NCBI GenBank assembly: GCA_020809705.1
Contig: CP085829.1
Location: 1,426,001-1,490,000, forward strand
Reading direction: 5' to 3'
Source: Calonectria ilicicola
Taxonomy: Eukaryota; Ascomycota; Sordariomycetes; Hypocreales; Nectriaceae
Length of the DNA stretch: 64,000 nt
Under the pieces are notes generated by a model, which was not told where the DNA came from, did no database searches, and worked only from the letters and a program-made list of their open reading frames with translations. Positions 35,400-46,762 of the stretch are shown piece after piece. Every line of letters begins with the position of its first letter. The first letter of the stretch is position 1. Made by a program: the position numbers and the translations under genes.

Positions 35400-37040
35400 T
35401 TACTTCTGATTGCCAAGATAAGTGAGCCCAACTTCGAGATCACCATCATTTGTGAACGTCGGATCCTTCATCTTGAAGGTTTTCCCGCCAGGGAAGACGA
35501 ACCCAGCCTGTTGAGCCAGCCCCTCTCTGACGTGGTTGACGAAACCGCTCGCGCCTATCCTCTCCTTGACCATCTTTGTAACTGCTTCGCCCATCTTTTC
35601 ATCCACTATCTCGCCACCGAAGATGAGCTGAAATATTCCTTATGATCTGTCTTTCTTCTCACACTTGCAGCTTTCAATATTAATGACAGGATTATCAAAG
35701 CCCAGATGGCCAGTCTCGACCGAGTTAAATGCAAGCTTGAGGGTCCACCGCACATCGGCCGTGTGGTGCGTTTGCGAGCTAAAGCTATTCTCTCCTAAAG
35801 AACTACTCACGGCATCCACATAATGGTAGGAGAGCGTGCAGTCCACGGTAAAGTGGTTTGTCCCCGGGTCAATGCTGACCTCAATGTTTGCACTGCTCGT
35901 GGTAGTCTTCGTTTGGCTAGAGTTACCTCCAGCAAAAGCCTGGTGATCGTCAATCACCTTCTTTCCAGACCACACAAATTTCGCTTTTATGTCTGAGGTA
36001 GACGTCCAGCTAGGAAACGCACCACCAGTGGGAAATGGGAACGGGTCTTTCGTCAGCTCCCATTCAACAATTTCTCCAGGTTTCCCGCCCTTTTCACCTT
36101 CGGACTTGGCCCAGACTCCGATTTCATTGAGAAGCAACAAGGCCTCGCGATTTACGAACTGGAGCCGGCCTCGGAAGTATCTATCCCAGATTGATGCCTT
36201 GGAGATGACCATCTTGCCAAAGTTAGGCGGGGCACACCATGTGAATGAGCCCTCCAACGCGTTCACAGGTTGTGCACGGCCGGTGGTATCACCGATCATC
36301 TCACAAAACAAAAAGGCGTCCCTATCATTAGGCGTTGTGCTTGAATTACTGTCATATGGCATGGTCTGGAGTTTTACCGACACTGGGGGCAGAGACGGTT
36401 CATCCTCCGGCTTGAGCTTGACCTCGTCGATGGTGATTACGTACCCAAGAACGTCATGGCAGCCATTACACAGCTCATGCAAGTACTCGTACATGAAATC
36501 GCGGAGGGCCGTCTTTTGCTTAATATCCTTGCCGTTGGCCGGGTTGAGCCCCGGGGTGATGGAGTGGGCGAGGTCAAACTCCAGAACATCTGATGTGGCC
36601 AGGTCTATGATGATCTGTTTGAGTGAGTAAGATCCAGCTTTTTCGATCTTCTGGCGAATATCATCCGAGATTACGCTCTGAAGCTCGTCGGGGACGTTTT
36701 GGAGCGCCTGCGGCGCGAGATTGGAGATGAAGACGAGGGTCCAGCCGTCCATCGCCAGTGAGTGCATTGTCTTCTTGGCATCTCCATCCAGTTTAGCCCG
36801 GAAGTTGAAGCTACCTGTCTTGAAGTGCAGACAAAAACGAGCCTTGCAGGGTTCGCCGGGGATGATGAGCTCAACAGTCCGCGGGCTCATGGTGCCGGTC
36901 ATGGAGCCATCTTCTTCGTCTTCAAGTTTTGCTGTAAATGCCTGGAGGCTCTTATAGAGCTTGTAACGGCTGGCAAGGTTGTCATTGATGTGTTTCTGGG
37001 TGATGGCAACAACTTGATCAAATCCTCCCAAGGGCGGCAT
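35400..37040 (-). pseudogene. P47/TULIP-like gene interrupted by one in-frame stop
   Basis: A single-exon frame of 466 codons starts at 37040 and ends with TAA at 35640-35642. The same frame stays open past the stop for about 80 more codons to 35400. That extra part reads like a genuine domain end (FVFPGGKTFKMKDP, then LEVGLTYLG). The start (GGFDQVVAITQKHIN) and end resemble the P47/OrfX TULIP proteins, known next to bacterial toxin genes and also annotated in some fungi. TULIP folds bind lipids; the role in fungi is unknown. The assignment rests on remembered sequence pattern only. No signal peptide is visible. It is head to head with the large gene at 37586 and shares its promoter. Either the gene is broken by this stop or a shortened form is made. 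Confidence 0.6.
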
Positions 37041-37585
37041 CGCGGGAGCCTTGCTTAAATATAGGAATATATGTAAAGGGGGGTTTCTTAGGGTAAATTC
37101 AGGAAACGGTGATGCCGTGAAGTGGTTGAAATGGCTGATCAGGAGAGGCTCAAAGGTCTGTGTGGATGGCCTAATAAATATATGAGGTATGCGCCAGTGC
37201 GATACACTGCGCCGAACAGTTCAGCTTAGTCATGTTTCCCAATCGATCGCTTGACGCAAAATCTAGAATTCACAGCTTAGCCGTATTCGGCGCTTCAGCT
37301 ATGGAGCAAGCGGCATTTACCACGTATGTCAGTGGACTCACAAGGTTACAATCAGACAAGGGAACAAAAAGAGTGGGACTATTGGACCCCCATTTTCCCG
37401 ACACCTTACTATTTTAAAGCCTAAAAATATATTGATGAACGAACATAAACATTACTAGAGATATTCGTTGGGATATAATAATTGCTCTACTATATCTGGA
37501 AACTTTCCGTATTTTATTTCGATAGGGTTTGAATATTTTACCGAGTAGTGTCCAGTGTATTTTTGATGAAAGTGGTAGGGGGGCT
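37041..37585. promoter_or_regulatory. Shared promoter region of the P47-like and large gene
   Basis: A 545-bp spacer between two divergent starts. The 37440-37520 part is AT-rich. No specific operator is recognised. Confidence 0.4.
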
Positions 37586-40500
37586 ATGCTGACCCGCTAT
37601 CGATTCTGGGCTCCAAGGTGCTCCGGATCAGTTAATACTATTGGCAATATATCAAACAGGCCCACATCACTATTGAATCATACAGCACAACCTCGTATAG
37701 CTGAACTGCCCGGCCTCGGTCTGCCCCAGAACCACCACCTCCATCTCCCAGCATCAGGGGGCTTGGCTATTCTATATGAACCGCCCCTTTCTAGGTTCAT
37801 GTTAACCGATTGGACTCTAAGCAATCAAGTCCATCCGAGTTCCATTATGGCAAACATTCACTTTGATGGAGAACTCATGCACCAAATGGTGCCGTCGATG
37901 CCCATTTCTGGCAATCACGGTCACCATGTAGTGTATGATTCTTCCGACGGCCACATGATTTTCTCCATTGGAGATTCCGGGGAGCTTTTCCTGTTGCGCC
38001 CAGATGGCTTCAACGCGCAATATTCGCTTCTTGATTTAAGGCAGTGCCTCGGATTCGGCACAAGCACCAAAGTAACAGCTCTCGCAGTTTCTCAGGATTC
38101 GGAGCGACAAATTTACATAGCTTTCGCCACTCAAGGGGAGACCAATGAGTCTGCAAACAACCTCAATGTTTTGAGACCTCAAAAACCTGCTGCGTTCGAG
38201 GCTTTAGACACAACAAGCGATATTGCCGCTATTGTTTTGCCTAGCGAAGATAAAAGGCCTGACGCACGGATTGAGAAGCTCTTCTTGGTAAGTGACATCG
38301 CCGTACATATCGCATAGCCTACATACTAACCGCCATCAGGGGAATGTACCTGACCCAACGACCAGTTATCCTGTTCTCATTGCCATCTACCACCGGCTGG
38401 ATAGAAACGTACTTGATGCCGCTCATGTCACAGTGCGAGTGGCAGAGTCAAAGTGGCAGTTCAACCCTGAGTTTAGGCTTCCAGAGGACCCAAGCCACAT
38501 GCTTGATATGGCATGCGGTAGTCTCCCAACCGGTGACTTTGGGCTCCCCTACTTGTACCGCATCCAGGGCGTAATTACGCTATCCTTCTGTTCTGTCTCT
38601 ATCCCCGGGAACGTCTATGGCCTCCAGGTTCGTCCAGAGCCCTCGTCTCTCGCCATATTTGTGAACAACGATGGGAACACCGACCTGATCGTGGGTGGAG
38701 GCTATGAGCTCTACCACTATACTGCTTTTGTGTGTTCTGAGTCCCGCTTTAACGACCAGCCGCCAGCGTACAAGGTCATCAGTTCTGACCCATTGTTGCT
38801 TAGTGGCCTGCAGCAGCTGTCAGTGGCACAAGCTGGGGTTGGGCGACAGTCGCCAGATGTCCATCTTCTCGCGCAATGGCAAGTCATGCGTTCTTTATCA
38901 GTCTTTCAGTATAGAACTTGTCGACGGCGATGACCCTAATGCGGGTCAAGTCTCGTCTCTCAGTGCTGAGAGTAAAGTAACGCCACTCTTCACCACTGAC
39001 GACAACGGAGGCCGTTTCGCTACCCTCTTGGAGCCCAATACAGGGTCTCACAAGTTATTCGTCGTAAATGGTTCTGGATCAATTATGACTCTGATGGAGC
39101 AGAGCTCCATTACAAAGCTCTGGCAGAGCCTGACTGTACTTGTCCCCTCCACCGGCGTCAATCGAGATGTGACTACCTTCACAACTCATGTTAAACTGCT
39201 AGGGAAAAACAACCAGACACTTGCCCAGAAGCAAGTGCTATTGAAGGCATCTTCACCCGTTGATCTTGCAGTGAATGGAAAGATTACCAAGGCCACGATG
39301 GATGGCGTCGCCGTCACGATAGACTCTATGAGTACGCTGACTATCATTCACAACGTCGACGACATCAGTACAGTAATGCTTACAATAGAGGATATCCCGG
39401 GGCAAGAGATGGTTCTGGGCGGTTCTGTCACCTTTGACCCCAGCAAGAAGGCCCAAGCCAAACTACGGAATCTCGACAGCGCGGACAAACTTCGGGGGGC
39501 GCGTCTACCAAGCGGAGAGAGCCTTCTGCCAGAGGGCGTGAAGGACAAAGACTTGACCACGGCGGCCTCAGCTCTTGGTGCCCTTGGCGCCAAGATTGAC
39601 GAGGTGAACAAGCAAAACGGCGCGCATATAAAAGCAAGCTCATATATAGCCGAGGAGAGCTCATCATGGGGCCTTTGGAACTGGCTTACCAGCCTCGGAA
39701 GCAAGATTAAAAACTGGTTCGTGTCAGCTTGGGAGTTTGTGGTCGAGACAGCCGAGGGAGTCTACCGCTTCGCCCTCAAGACGGTGAGTCACATTATGAA
39801 AGTCGTCACATTTGTCTTTAAAAATATCGGCGTCGCCTTCAACAAGCTCGTCGATTTTGTGGCATTTTTATTCAACTGGGATGATATCCTGGACATGAGA
39901 ACCATCCTGGCCAAAGTGGTCAACACGGGTATTGGCGTCCTGGGAGACGCCATGGACGTCTTCACCCACGCGGCGGGAGACTGGTTTGACGATCTCGATG
40001 ACAGTATTGCATCTCTGGATGTTCCTGAGGCGGCTACACAGCGGAGAGTAGACCCGAATCAGAAGTCTGATAGTGAGCACTCCAAGCTACTAGACTCTCC
40101 TGGGGGTAACTGGTCAAATTACCAGCTGCAACACGGCGACGTCGGCAAGTCATTTTCGTCAGATACTAAATCAACAACCAAGACATCCTCAGGTGACCCC
40201 TTCTCGGCCACCTGGACTGAAGTCATTCTCCCCTGTCTAAAGAAGATCGGCGATCTCTTTGCTCACCTAGGTTCCAACTTCCTCTCGCTATTCACGAACA
40301 AGGAGCTCTCGCTAGGAGACCTGCTGAAACATATGGGCGTCGACCTGCTTCGTGATTTAGTTGGCATTCTCAAGAGTCTCGTGGTCGGTCTCCTGCGCTT
40401 CTCAAATATCCTTGTGAAGGGGCTGAAAGACGCAATGAACGCTCAGATAAACATCCCGGTTCTTTCGGCTCTCTATCGAAAGATTTCTGGTGGCAACGAA

Positions 40501-41629
40501 TTGACTATGCTCGATGCGATTTGCTTGCTTATCGCTATCCCGACCACTGTTCTTTACAAAGCGATGGCTGGGCACAGTCCTCGGGACAGCCCCGTTTTAA
40601 GGGATCTGCTTGAAGGCAAACTTGAGGATGAGGAGATTGCAATCCCAGAAAAGCCTCCGGTAAACCTTCTGATGCAGACCACAGACACAAAAGTGGCGAT
40701 CACGAACCCGAGTAGGACAAATCGTGCAGCCGCTTCCGCCAGCACTTTTGCCCTCCAGGCAAACTCATTTGCTCTCCATGCCAATTCTTTGTACGTATGG
40801 CCTGTTTGTGGACCGACTCAAAATGACTAATTATGTTGATAGATCAAATCCTTCATTTTCGAAATTGAATACGAAGGCAATGATCAATCCCCCAGGAGGA
40901 TTTGGTGATAAAGGCAGAACACGGAACTGGCTTTAGATGCTCTGGGACGGTCTGTGTTTTATGGTTCGCAACTATGTAAAGATCGCCAAAGTTCTCAAGG
41001 AGCTTGCTGGTATTTTCATGCCGGTCGTGAACAGTATCATCGTCGTCATGGCGCCGGTAGACTGGCTCAAACCCGACATGATGGGTGCCGAGATCCCTGC
41101 GGGGGAGAGTGGAAACTACGATAGCCCAGCGAGTAAATTCTGGGTCGGCCTGGGCATTTTGTCCTATATTGGTAGTTTCCCTCTCGACTGCCTCAACGTG
41201 ATGCTCCCCAAGTCGATGGAGATCCCTACGAGACCTGCCCCGGGTAAGCGCTTTGTGATTTGGTTGCTAAGCGTGATAAATGTTCCCGCTCTTCTGTTTT
41301 TGAAACGCAACAAGACTTTGTGCAGGATTCAAGGACTCGTCGCTCTTTTACAAATGCCACTCGTCGCGTGGGTTATCTATGATGAGACATCAGAGGCTGA
41401 CTCCGATACTATCACCATCCTTTCAAGCGTTGACCGAGGTTGCACCCAGGTCGCCAAAGTCGCAGCGGCCCTCGCGAGCAACGGCAACCTTGCGGATCCT
41501 GTCTCTCAGGTTTCGGGTGGTGTTGCTGTGTTGTTCTCCGACGCGTCTGTGGCTTCGCAATTTGGTGTTGTGGCGAAAAGCATCAAGGCTGGTGCATATC
41601 GCGAGGTACAATCACTTTTTGGAATGTAA
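37586..41629 (+). pseudogene. Large propeller-like plus hydrophobic-helix protein gene, interrupted twice
   Basis: I do not recognise a named family. The gene would encode about 1300 residues. Exon 1 runs from an ATG at 37586 (or 37847) to a donor at about 38289; exon 2 starts after CATCAG near 38340; a further intron is at 40791-40842. Between about 38860 and 38890 the frame shifts near a GCGC, with no intron able to explain it. After the last intron a TAG sits in frame at 40934-40936, and the frame then stays open to 41629. The first third has propeller-like strands (DGNTDLIVGGGYELYHY, NGSGSIMTLMEQS). A beta-rich segment follows, then amphipathic/hydrophobic helices at about 39660-39900 (SWGLWNWLTSLGSKIKNWF) and again after 40937. 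This suggests a protein that contacts membranes. Its partner is probably the divergent P47-like gene. Confidence 0.6.
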
Positions 41630-42267
41630 CCGGAAGGGCAGCCCGGCTGGTTGCCTTCATTTCCTTTCCTCTCAGTCTCAGATTGACCTAATGAGAGACC
41701 CTTACAATTGAGTAGCCCGAGTGCCAGCCCTTAACAGGAGCACAACAGTCCACGGGGATGTATAGGGCCGCGATACAGATTAACAGCTCTTCAAGTCGAA
41801 GTCTTGACACCAATAGAGACCCATTGTGCGCCCTCATATTATTGCATGATCCTGGTGGTGACCCGGACTCTTATATATGGGCAGTGTTACTGTAAAAATT
41901 GCAAATTGTTCGCTAATATGCCCAAAAATAAAGAGGAAGTTGGGCCAAACACTGAGCCAAAGCGTCGACGCAGGCTGATGAAAGGCTGAACCGAGGTTGA
42001 GCCAGTGAGTTGGGTGATTGTAATAGTGGCAGATAGTAGTAGGGTATGTGTCGCATGAGTTTGGCCTCATTATACCAAGAGATTCCACGAATCCAGTAGC
42101 ATTATAATTATCCCATAATCCAAGTCGCTTTCCCGAGCATTATATTCGCCCCAACTCCTATTACCCGCGGTTCGCTCCGTTTCCCAAGTCGTCTCGTTGA
42201 TTTTGCATCAATGCGCTGTTTGCCTGCTCCTGTCCTACTCCCCCCTCTCCTCCTCGTATCGTGCTGA
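41630..42267. other. Intergenic between convergent 3' ends
   Basis: No supported gene. Short frames on both strands only. Confidence 0.55.
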
Positions 42268-43043
42268 TCATGATGGCGCCACATACATCTCTCGGGGGCT
42301 TTGAGGCTGCGGTGAAACCAGTTCGTGCGGGGTTGAGACTTCAGTCTTTGGAACGGGAACCGGTTGGTACATTTGCGACTGTCCGGTGTCGCCGGAATAA
42401 TAGTACATGCTCGGTGACCCCATATTGGCGTGTTGCGCATCGTATTCGACTTGGGCCTTCCAGGCTCGAAGGGTCTTGAGTTCTCGAAGCAGCTTCCATA
42501 TGATGAATCCGAAAATAAGTATAAGTCCTCCTGCTGTTGCCCCAGCGGCGATACCGGTGACTGCGCCGTTGGAAAGGCCGCTCTTGGTTGGTGCTGAAAC
42601 GTTGAAAAAGAGGGAATCGCTGTTGGCTACGTCTGTGCCCTCAGCGTCGTACGAGTCGAGTGTAAACCAGAATACATAGTCTTCGCCAGCCGGAATATTG
42701 GTTGTGTAGTTATCTAGACCCACGGTCCATCCAAAGGTTTTGGCGGAAGTGTTTCCTGTAGCCGAGGTCAGCTCCCCATAGCTCCGAATGGGCCTTTCCA
42801 AGATTTCTTACCCGCCAGCTGGACTGATAGCTCGCTAGGGTACTCCAGTAATAGATATAAGTCGAAGGTTGAGTAGTTTGAGTCCCATTTCACGTCAATC
42901 GTCTGTCCAACCTTGTATTGCGAGTTTTGAGCGTAGTTGACATTATCCCCCTGGGTGTTGGGCCCAGGCAGCACAAACGCGGTGCTGGCTTGCGCTCTCG
43001 TAACCAGCGCCGCAAGCAGACCGATAGTCGCCAAGAAATGCAT
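42268..43043 (-). CDS. Single-pass membrane protein with signal peptide and Kre9/Knh1-like ectodomain
   Basis: Predicted type I cell-surface protein of 239 residues. Model: complement(join(42268..42755,42812..43043)); the intron GTAAGA...CTACAG keeps frame, giving ...QLAG/NTSAK.... The start at 43043 begins a clear signal peptide (MHFLATIGLLAALVTRAQAS). The ectodomain has the pattern VGQTIDVKWDSNYSTFDLYL and GWTVGLDNYTTNIPAGEDYV, like the Ser/Thr-rich Kre9/Knh1 beta-sandwich domain of fungal surface proteins. It is followed by one membrane span (GGLILIFGFIIWKLL) and a cytosolic tail with tyrosines and prolines. Several NxT/NxS sites suggest glycosylation. A role in cell wall or surface sensing is a reasonable guess. 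Confidence 0.75.
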
Positions 43044-44024
43044 CGCGGGCAGGTCGCCTTGGCGGTACGTCAAGAATGAAACGGCTTCCAGGCGGACCGG
43101 AGGCAAAGAGGGATCCGAGAGGGGGACACCCGTCTTGTTATGTGAGAAATTAGTCCTCCTCCCGCCGGACGAGGCTGTAGGGATACGTACTGAAAAGCCA
43201 TGATTGGATTTGTGTGCTGGGGGTCGAAGCGACGTTGTGGGACTAGCAAAGTGTCTACGCGGATGGGGGCGCCATTTTGGAGTCTGGGCCTGAGCTAAGG
43301 AAGCCACATTCCTGCATCTATACTAGCCTCCACCAATTAACCAGCACACACGGGGGCCACTGGTTGCTAGTCCTCTGTACAGTTCCAGCTTGATGATTTC
43401 AGGATGGAGCGGCGTTAAGGTGATGAACCGGCAACATGGCAAGTGGCTTCGTGTCCACGCCGTTGGGTATATGAGATGAAATAAGTGTGTTCACCTTGGG
43501 GGGGTGTCTGGCAGCTTGAGCCTAACTGGTGGCCTCAAACCCTTGCTTTTTTCTCTCTCTCTTCGAGTTATGCTTATGCTGTATGGGTAAAAGCTGATGG
43601 ATACTGGTGGGTCAAATGCGCATGCGAGAATATTGGCCATTCGTTACCATCCGAGATTCAAGGGTCCTTTCGACGTTACCCACAGGGTCGGCTCTTGGCA
43701 TTGAGGCGTAGGGCTGCGGCGCGGTTTCACGGTTCTTGGCCCTACCTCGGAAGTTGCCATCGGTGGGGAATTGCGTAGCTTCAAGATGGCATTGTCCGTT
43801 TCATTTCACCGCTCCGGCTCGGTTTGCCGGCCGAGGGGATCCCAGAAATGGCTTCGATGCAATCCCAGCTCTCTTGGACACACCCATCTGCGCAGCCCCC
43901 AATGAGGCACCAGCATGTTGGCTTCCCAGGGCGCCACGGCGCAGAGCTGAAGCGGCTGGAGCGGGGCCAACGATGGCTGTGGCCAACTACCGCGACTAGC
44001 AGAGCTCTGCGGCGCAAACCGGTC
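43044..44024. other. Intergenic, GC-rich
   Basis: Frames overlap on three or more readings at 43780-44075, which is expected in GC-rich DNA. No supported gene. Confidence 0.5.
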
Positions 44025-44188
44025 CCAGGCAAGCGGGTTGCAAAAAAAATGGCACACTAAAGGGAGTTGACACAAATTCCCAATCAGCTCCAGTGTAGAT
44101 CACACATTACTGTGTCCTAGTTTATTCTGTCCACACCTGTTCGTTCGCTCTTACGGTGTGCCATTTTTTTTGCGACCCGCTTGCCAGG
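44025..44188. mobile_element. Candidate miniature inverted-repeat element (MITE)
   Basis: The 33-bp arm at 44025-44057 (CCAGGCAAGCGGGTTGCAAA onward) is the reverse complement of 44156-44188 except for two bases. The interior is 98 bp without an open frame. Long matching arms on a short non-coding unit are typical of MITEs mobilised by a Tc1/mariner-, pogo- or hAT-like transposase elsewhere. No clear target duplication is visible at the arm ends. Confidence 0.6.
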
Positions 44189-45554
44189 ACAGCTCAAGGC
44201 GCACTGCTCCCTGCTGTCATGAATTGCCGTGTCTCTCCTTGGTCGCTGGCAAGTCCCACGATGACGGAGGTGGTCATCTTGTCCCCACGCGCGGGCGAAT
44301 CAGGCAGATAGCATGACAGTTGCGCCAGGCCAAAAGTCTTGTTTGAGAAAGTCCTACACCAAAGACCAAAGACCAAACCAAAGCTCCTGGATCCAGCGCA
44401 CTGTCTGCCCATGGTGGAGATTGTGACTGTCTGTGCTGAGAGTGTGTGTAGGCGCGCAACGTGTCTTGGCTTCTCTACCCGACAGCCTGATCGGGCTGGA
44501 TACGCCGCCGTCTGAAGGATTCAGTGGCCAATTTCCTCCTCAATTTAAGCGACATTGACAGCACTCCCTGTTTTATCCCATTTATGCTAGATTATGAGCT
44601 TAAAATCCTGGCAACTATGGGCGGATTAATCCTGGCCGCTGCTTTTATCCGGGCGCATGCATTTTATTTTTCCCGTGACGTGACACACCTTTGGGCGGTA
44701 TTCGAACAAAGACTCCATGGTGCTCAATGCCCAAGCCTGCAGAGAATACACTCACCTAGCTGCTTTGGCGAAACGTCAATCGCTAGGGGTGCGTAAACTT
44801 ACGAGGGTTTCCGGTCGGAACAGGAGCTAAGTCCAAAAACGGGCATATTTTGTGATGTGTTGAGGCGTCTAGGCTGCTGCCGCATCATCGAGCCGCGATG
44901 CAGCGGAGATCTTCATTTGCGAATATTTGTCGCGATGGGAATGCATGTATATGTGAGTGAGAAGAAGAAAATATGAAGCTTTTTTATAAGTCATGCTACG
45001 GAATATATACTGTGGAAAACCCAATGCGAGATGGAGGGTTGCATCGACAATCAATGTTGCCTCCCCAAGATGTCATTTTGGTAAAGCCAAGTCTCAGCCT
45101 CCCACCACTCTAGGCGACAATCGAAGTTAGTGCAAGCCAAAGTCTGCACATGAAAGGTCTCACGTGTGCCAAGAGTATAGATCCTGTAATCTCAACATCA
45201 TCCAAGCGTAGGAACCCGGGAAATCGGTTTGTGCAGAAAAGTTCGGGACAAAAGGCTGCAGGTTGGTTACCTGAATGGCTTCTAGGGTCGCATTGCGAAT
45301 GCGCGTGCGGCAAGCTGCACTTGAAGCGATACCCGCAGCTTCCGGGGGCTCACGTGAGCGCGGCGCAGGTGGGCACGTTATGCGTCCCAATAGAAGCCAG
45401 AAAAATGCAAATGCGACGTAATGCAGGGTCAGGATATTGATGTAAGGCTCAAATGTGAATAATATGTGTAGCGCATGCTGAAGAAATAATCTCCCAAGCT
45501 CAGAATTGCAGGGAGTATACTTAAAGTGGTTTTTGGCCGCATTAAATATAAATT
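44189..45554. other. Intergenic
   Basis: No supported protein gene; several frames of 60-96 codons look random. The tRNA begins at the end of this stretch. Confidence 0.5.
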
Positions 45555-45626
45555 GCCCTTATAGCTCAGTGGTAGAGCGTTGCACTTGTAATGCAAAGGT
45601 CCATCGTTCAATCCGGTGTGGGGGCA
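45555..45626 (+). tRNA. tRNA-Thr (anticodon TGT)
   Basis: 72 bases fold as a complete cloverleaf: acceptor GCCCTTA/TGGGGGC, D stem GCTC/GAGC, anticodon stem TTGCA/TGCAA with loop CTTGTAA (anticodon TGT, reading ACA), T stem CATCG/CGGTG with loop TTCAATC, discriminator A. A box (TAGCTCAGTGG) and B box (GTTCAATCC) are present. There is no intron. Confidence 0.93.
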
Positions 45627-45637
45627 GTCGAGTTTAC

Positions 45638-45660
45638 TTTTAGGATTCTTCTCTTTTTTT
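45638..45660 (+). terminator. Pol III termination runs of the tRNA
   Basis: TTTT at 45638-45641 and a back-up T7 run at 45654-45660 follow the tRNA. Confidence 0.6.
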
Positions 45661-46229
45661 GTGGCCCACTCTAGCCCCATTTCTTAACTCGTTCCACTGA
45701 GTGAAGTAAAAGTGAAGTGGCGGGCGGGTCTACTGAAAATGAATATTGTTGACTGCCACCTGCACAATGGCTAGCTGCAGGCGCCTGTTTCACAACCTTT
45801 TCAAAAAAATATTGAAAATGAAATGAACATGAAAATATGCTTATATTTTAAGTCGCAGAGTGAATCACACAAGAAATAGTTATTGACTGGTCTCAGACAT
45901 AATCGCAACTACCCTGTATTCATGCATGTGAACCACCATCGTCAATAACTTCCATAACATTTTCTCACTTTTATTGGTCTATTGTTCTCCCAAGCTTAAT
46001 CCTCAAGTCAGTGACTTTACTATCACATTGCTCTTCATACTCATCTCACCTGAAATGATTATCGCATATAAAAATGTTAGTTGGGATCGGGATATAATCT
46101 CGACTTCTCGTTCCCACACATCATCACATTTCAAGAAAGAAGCCTCAAACAACCAAGACCACTCCAATCTCTCCTCCTTTTTTCCTTTCTTTCTTTCCAA
46201 AATCAAGACCAACCAATCAATCTCCAACC
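45661..46229. other. Intergenic; promoter of the Cys-rich gene
   Basis: The last 80 bp are CT-rich (CTCTCCTCCTTTTTTCCTTT), typical of a fungal promoter. No gene seen. Confidence 0.55.
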
Positions 46230-46448
46230 ATGTGCACCGTTGTATTTTACCGAGTCAACTGCACCCGCTGCCAACGCCGTATTGGCGTTGATGAACGACG
46301 GGCGACCTGCCCGGACAACCGCGCAGGTCGTCCCTGCGAAATCAATCGTGTGGACGATGTGTACTACGTCCGCCTAGAAGAATGCAGCATCTGCAAGAGC
46401 AGACAAGCGAACAAGCGAGCGCGGGCGCTCAGGACTGTTCCGGCGTGA
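46230..46448 (+). CDS. Small cysteine-rich hypothetical protein, 72 residues
   Basis: Intronless frame with a good start context (CCAACCATGTG) just after a strong CT-rich promoter. Eight cysteines are spread as CTVV...CTRC...C...C...CSIC. The CxxC pairs (CTRCQRRIG near residue 11 and CSICKSRQ near residue 52) suggest a bound zinc. The C-terminal end is basic (QANKRARALR). No signal peptide is visible, so it is probably intracellular. I do not recognise a named family. A small spliced gene follows 73 bp downstream on the same strand and might share the transcript. Confidence 0.65.
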   Translation: MCTVVFYRVNCTRCQRRIGVDERRATCPDNRAGRPCEINRVDDVYYVRLEECSICKSRQANKRARALRTVPA

Positions 46449-46521
46449 AAGAAATGGCAACCCCTACGACCATCAAGTCTGCGGCACTTTGAAGTGAGGG
46501 CGAGGCCTGGGCAGGTTGACC

Positions 46522-46664
46522 ATGAATACCATCGGATTCTTCAAATGTGAGTACCCTTTCCCATCTCTACCAATTTGTGGGATTCATGCTAACACCTCTT
46601 GTTATTTGCAGTGACCAAAGTCGCACTCTGGATTATTGTTGGGGTAGATAACTCAATGGTATAA
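46522..46664 (+). CDS. Spliced 25-residue micropeptide
   Basis: Too short for usual gene finding. Model: join(46522..46546,46612..46664). The 65-bp intron has a full set of signals (GTGAGT donor, GCTAAC branch, TTTGCAG acceptor) and the frame passes exactly across it. The peptide starts MNTIGFFKLTKVALW and is mostly hydrophobic (ALWIIVGV), ending before a TAA, so it could insert in a membrane. It lies 73 bp beyond the stop of the Cys-rich gene and may be its 3' UTR or a second cistron. Function unknown. Confidence 0.45.
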
Positions 46665-46762
46665 CGAGGGAGCCATTGGCATACCCTGATTTGCATCATT
46701 TGTCTTGACTATGCTACAGTGTTTGGTGCTTTGTCATGTGAATGTGTCTGTCCTCACCTTGT

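Noticed and set aside
43781..44075. Several overlapping frames in a GC-rich stretch
   Set aside because: Open in many frames at once because of GC content; none has a protein-like pattern.
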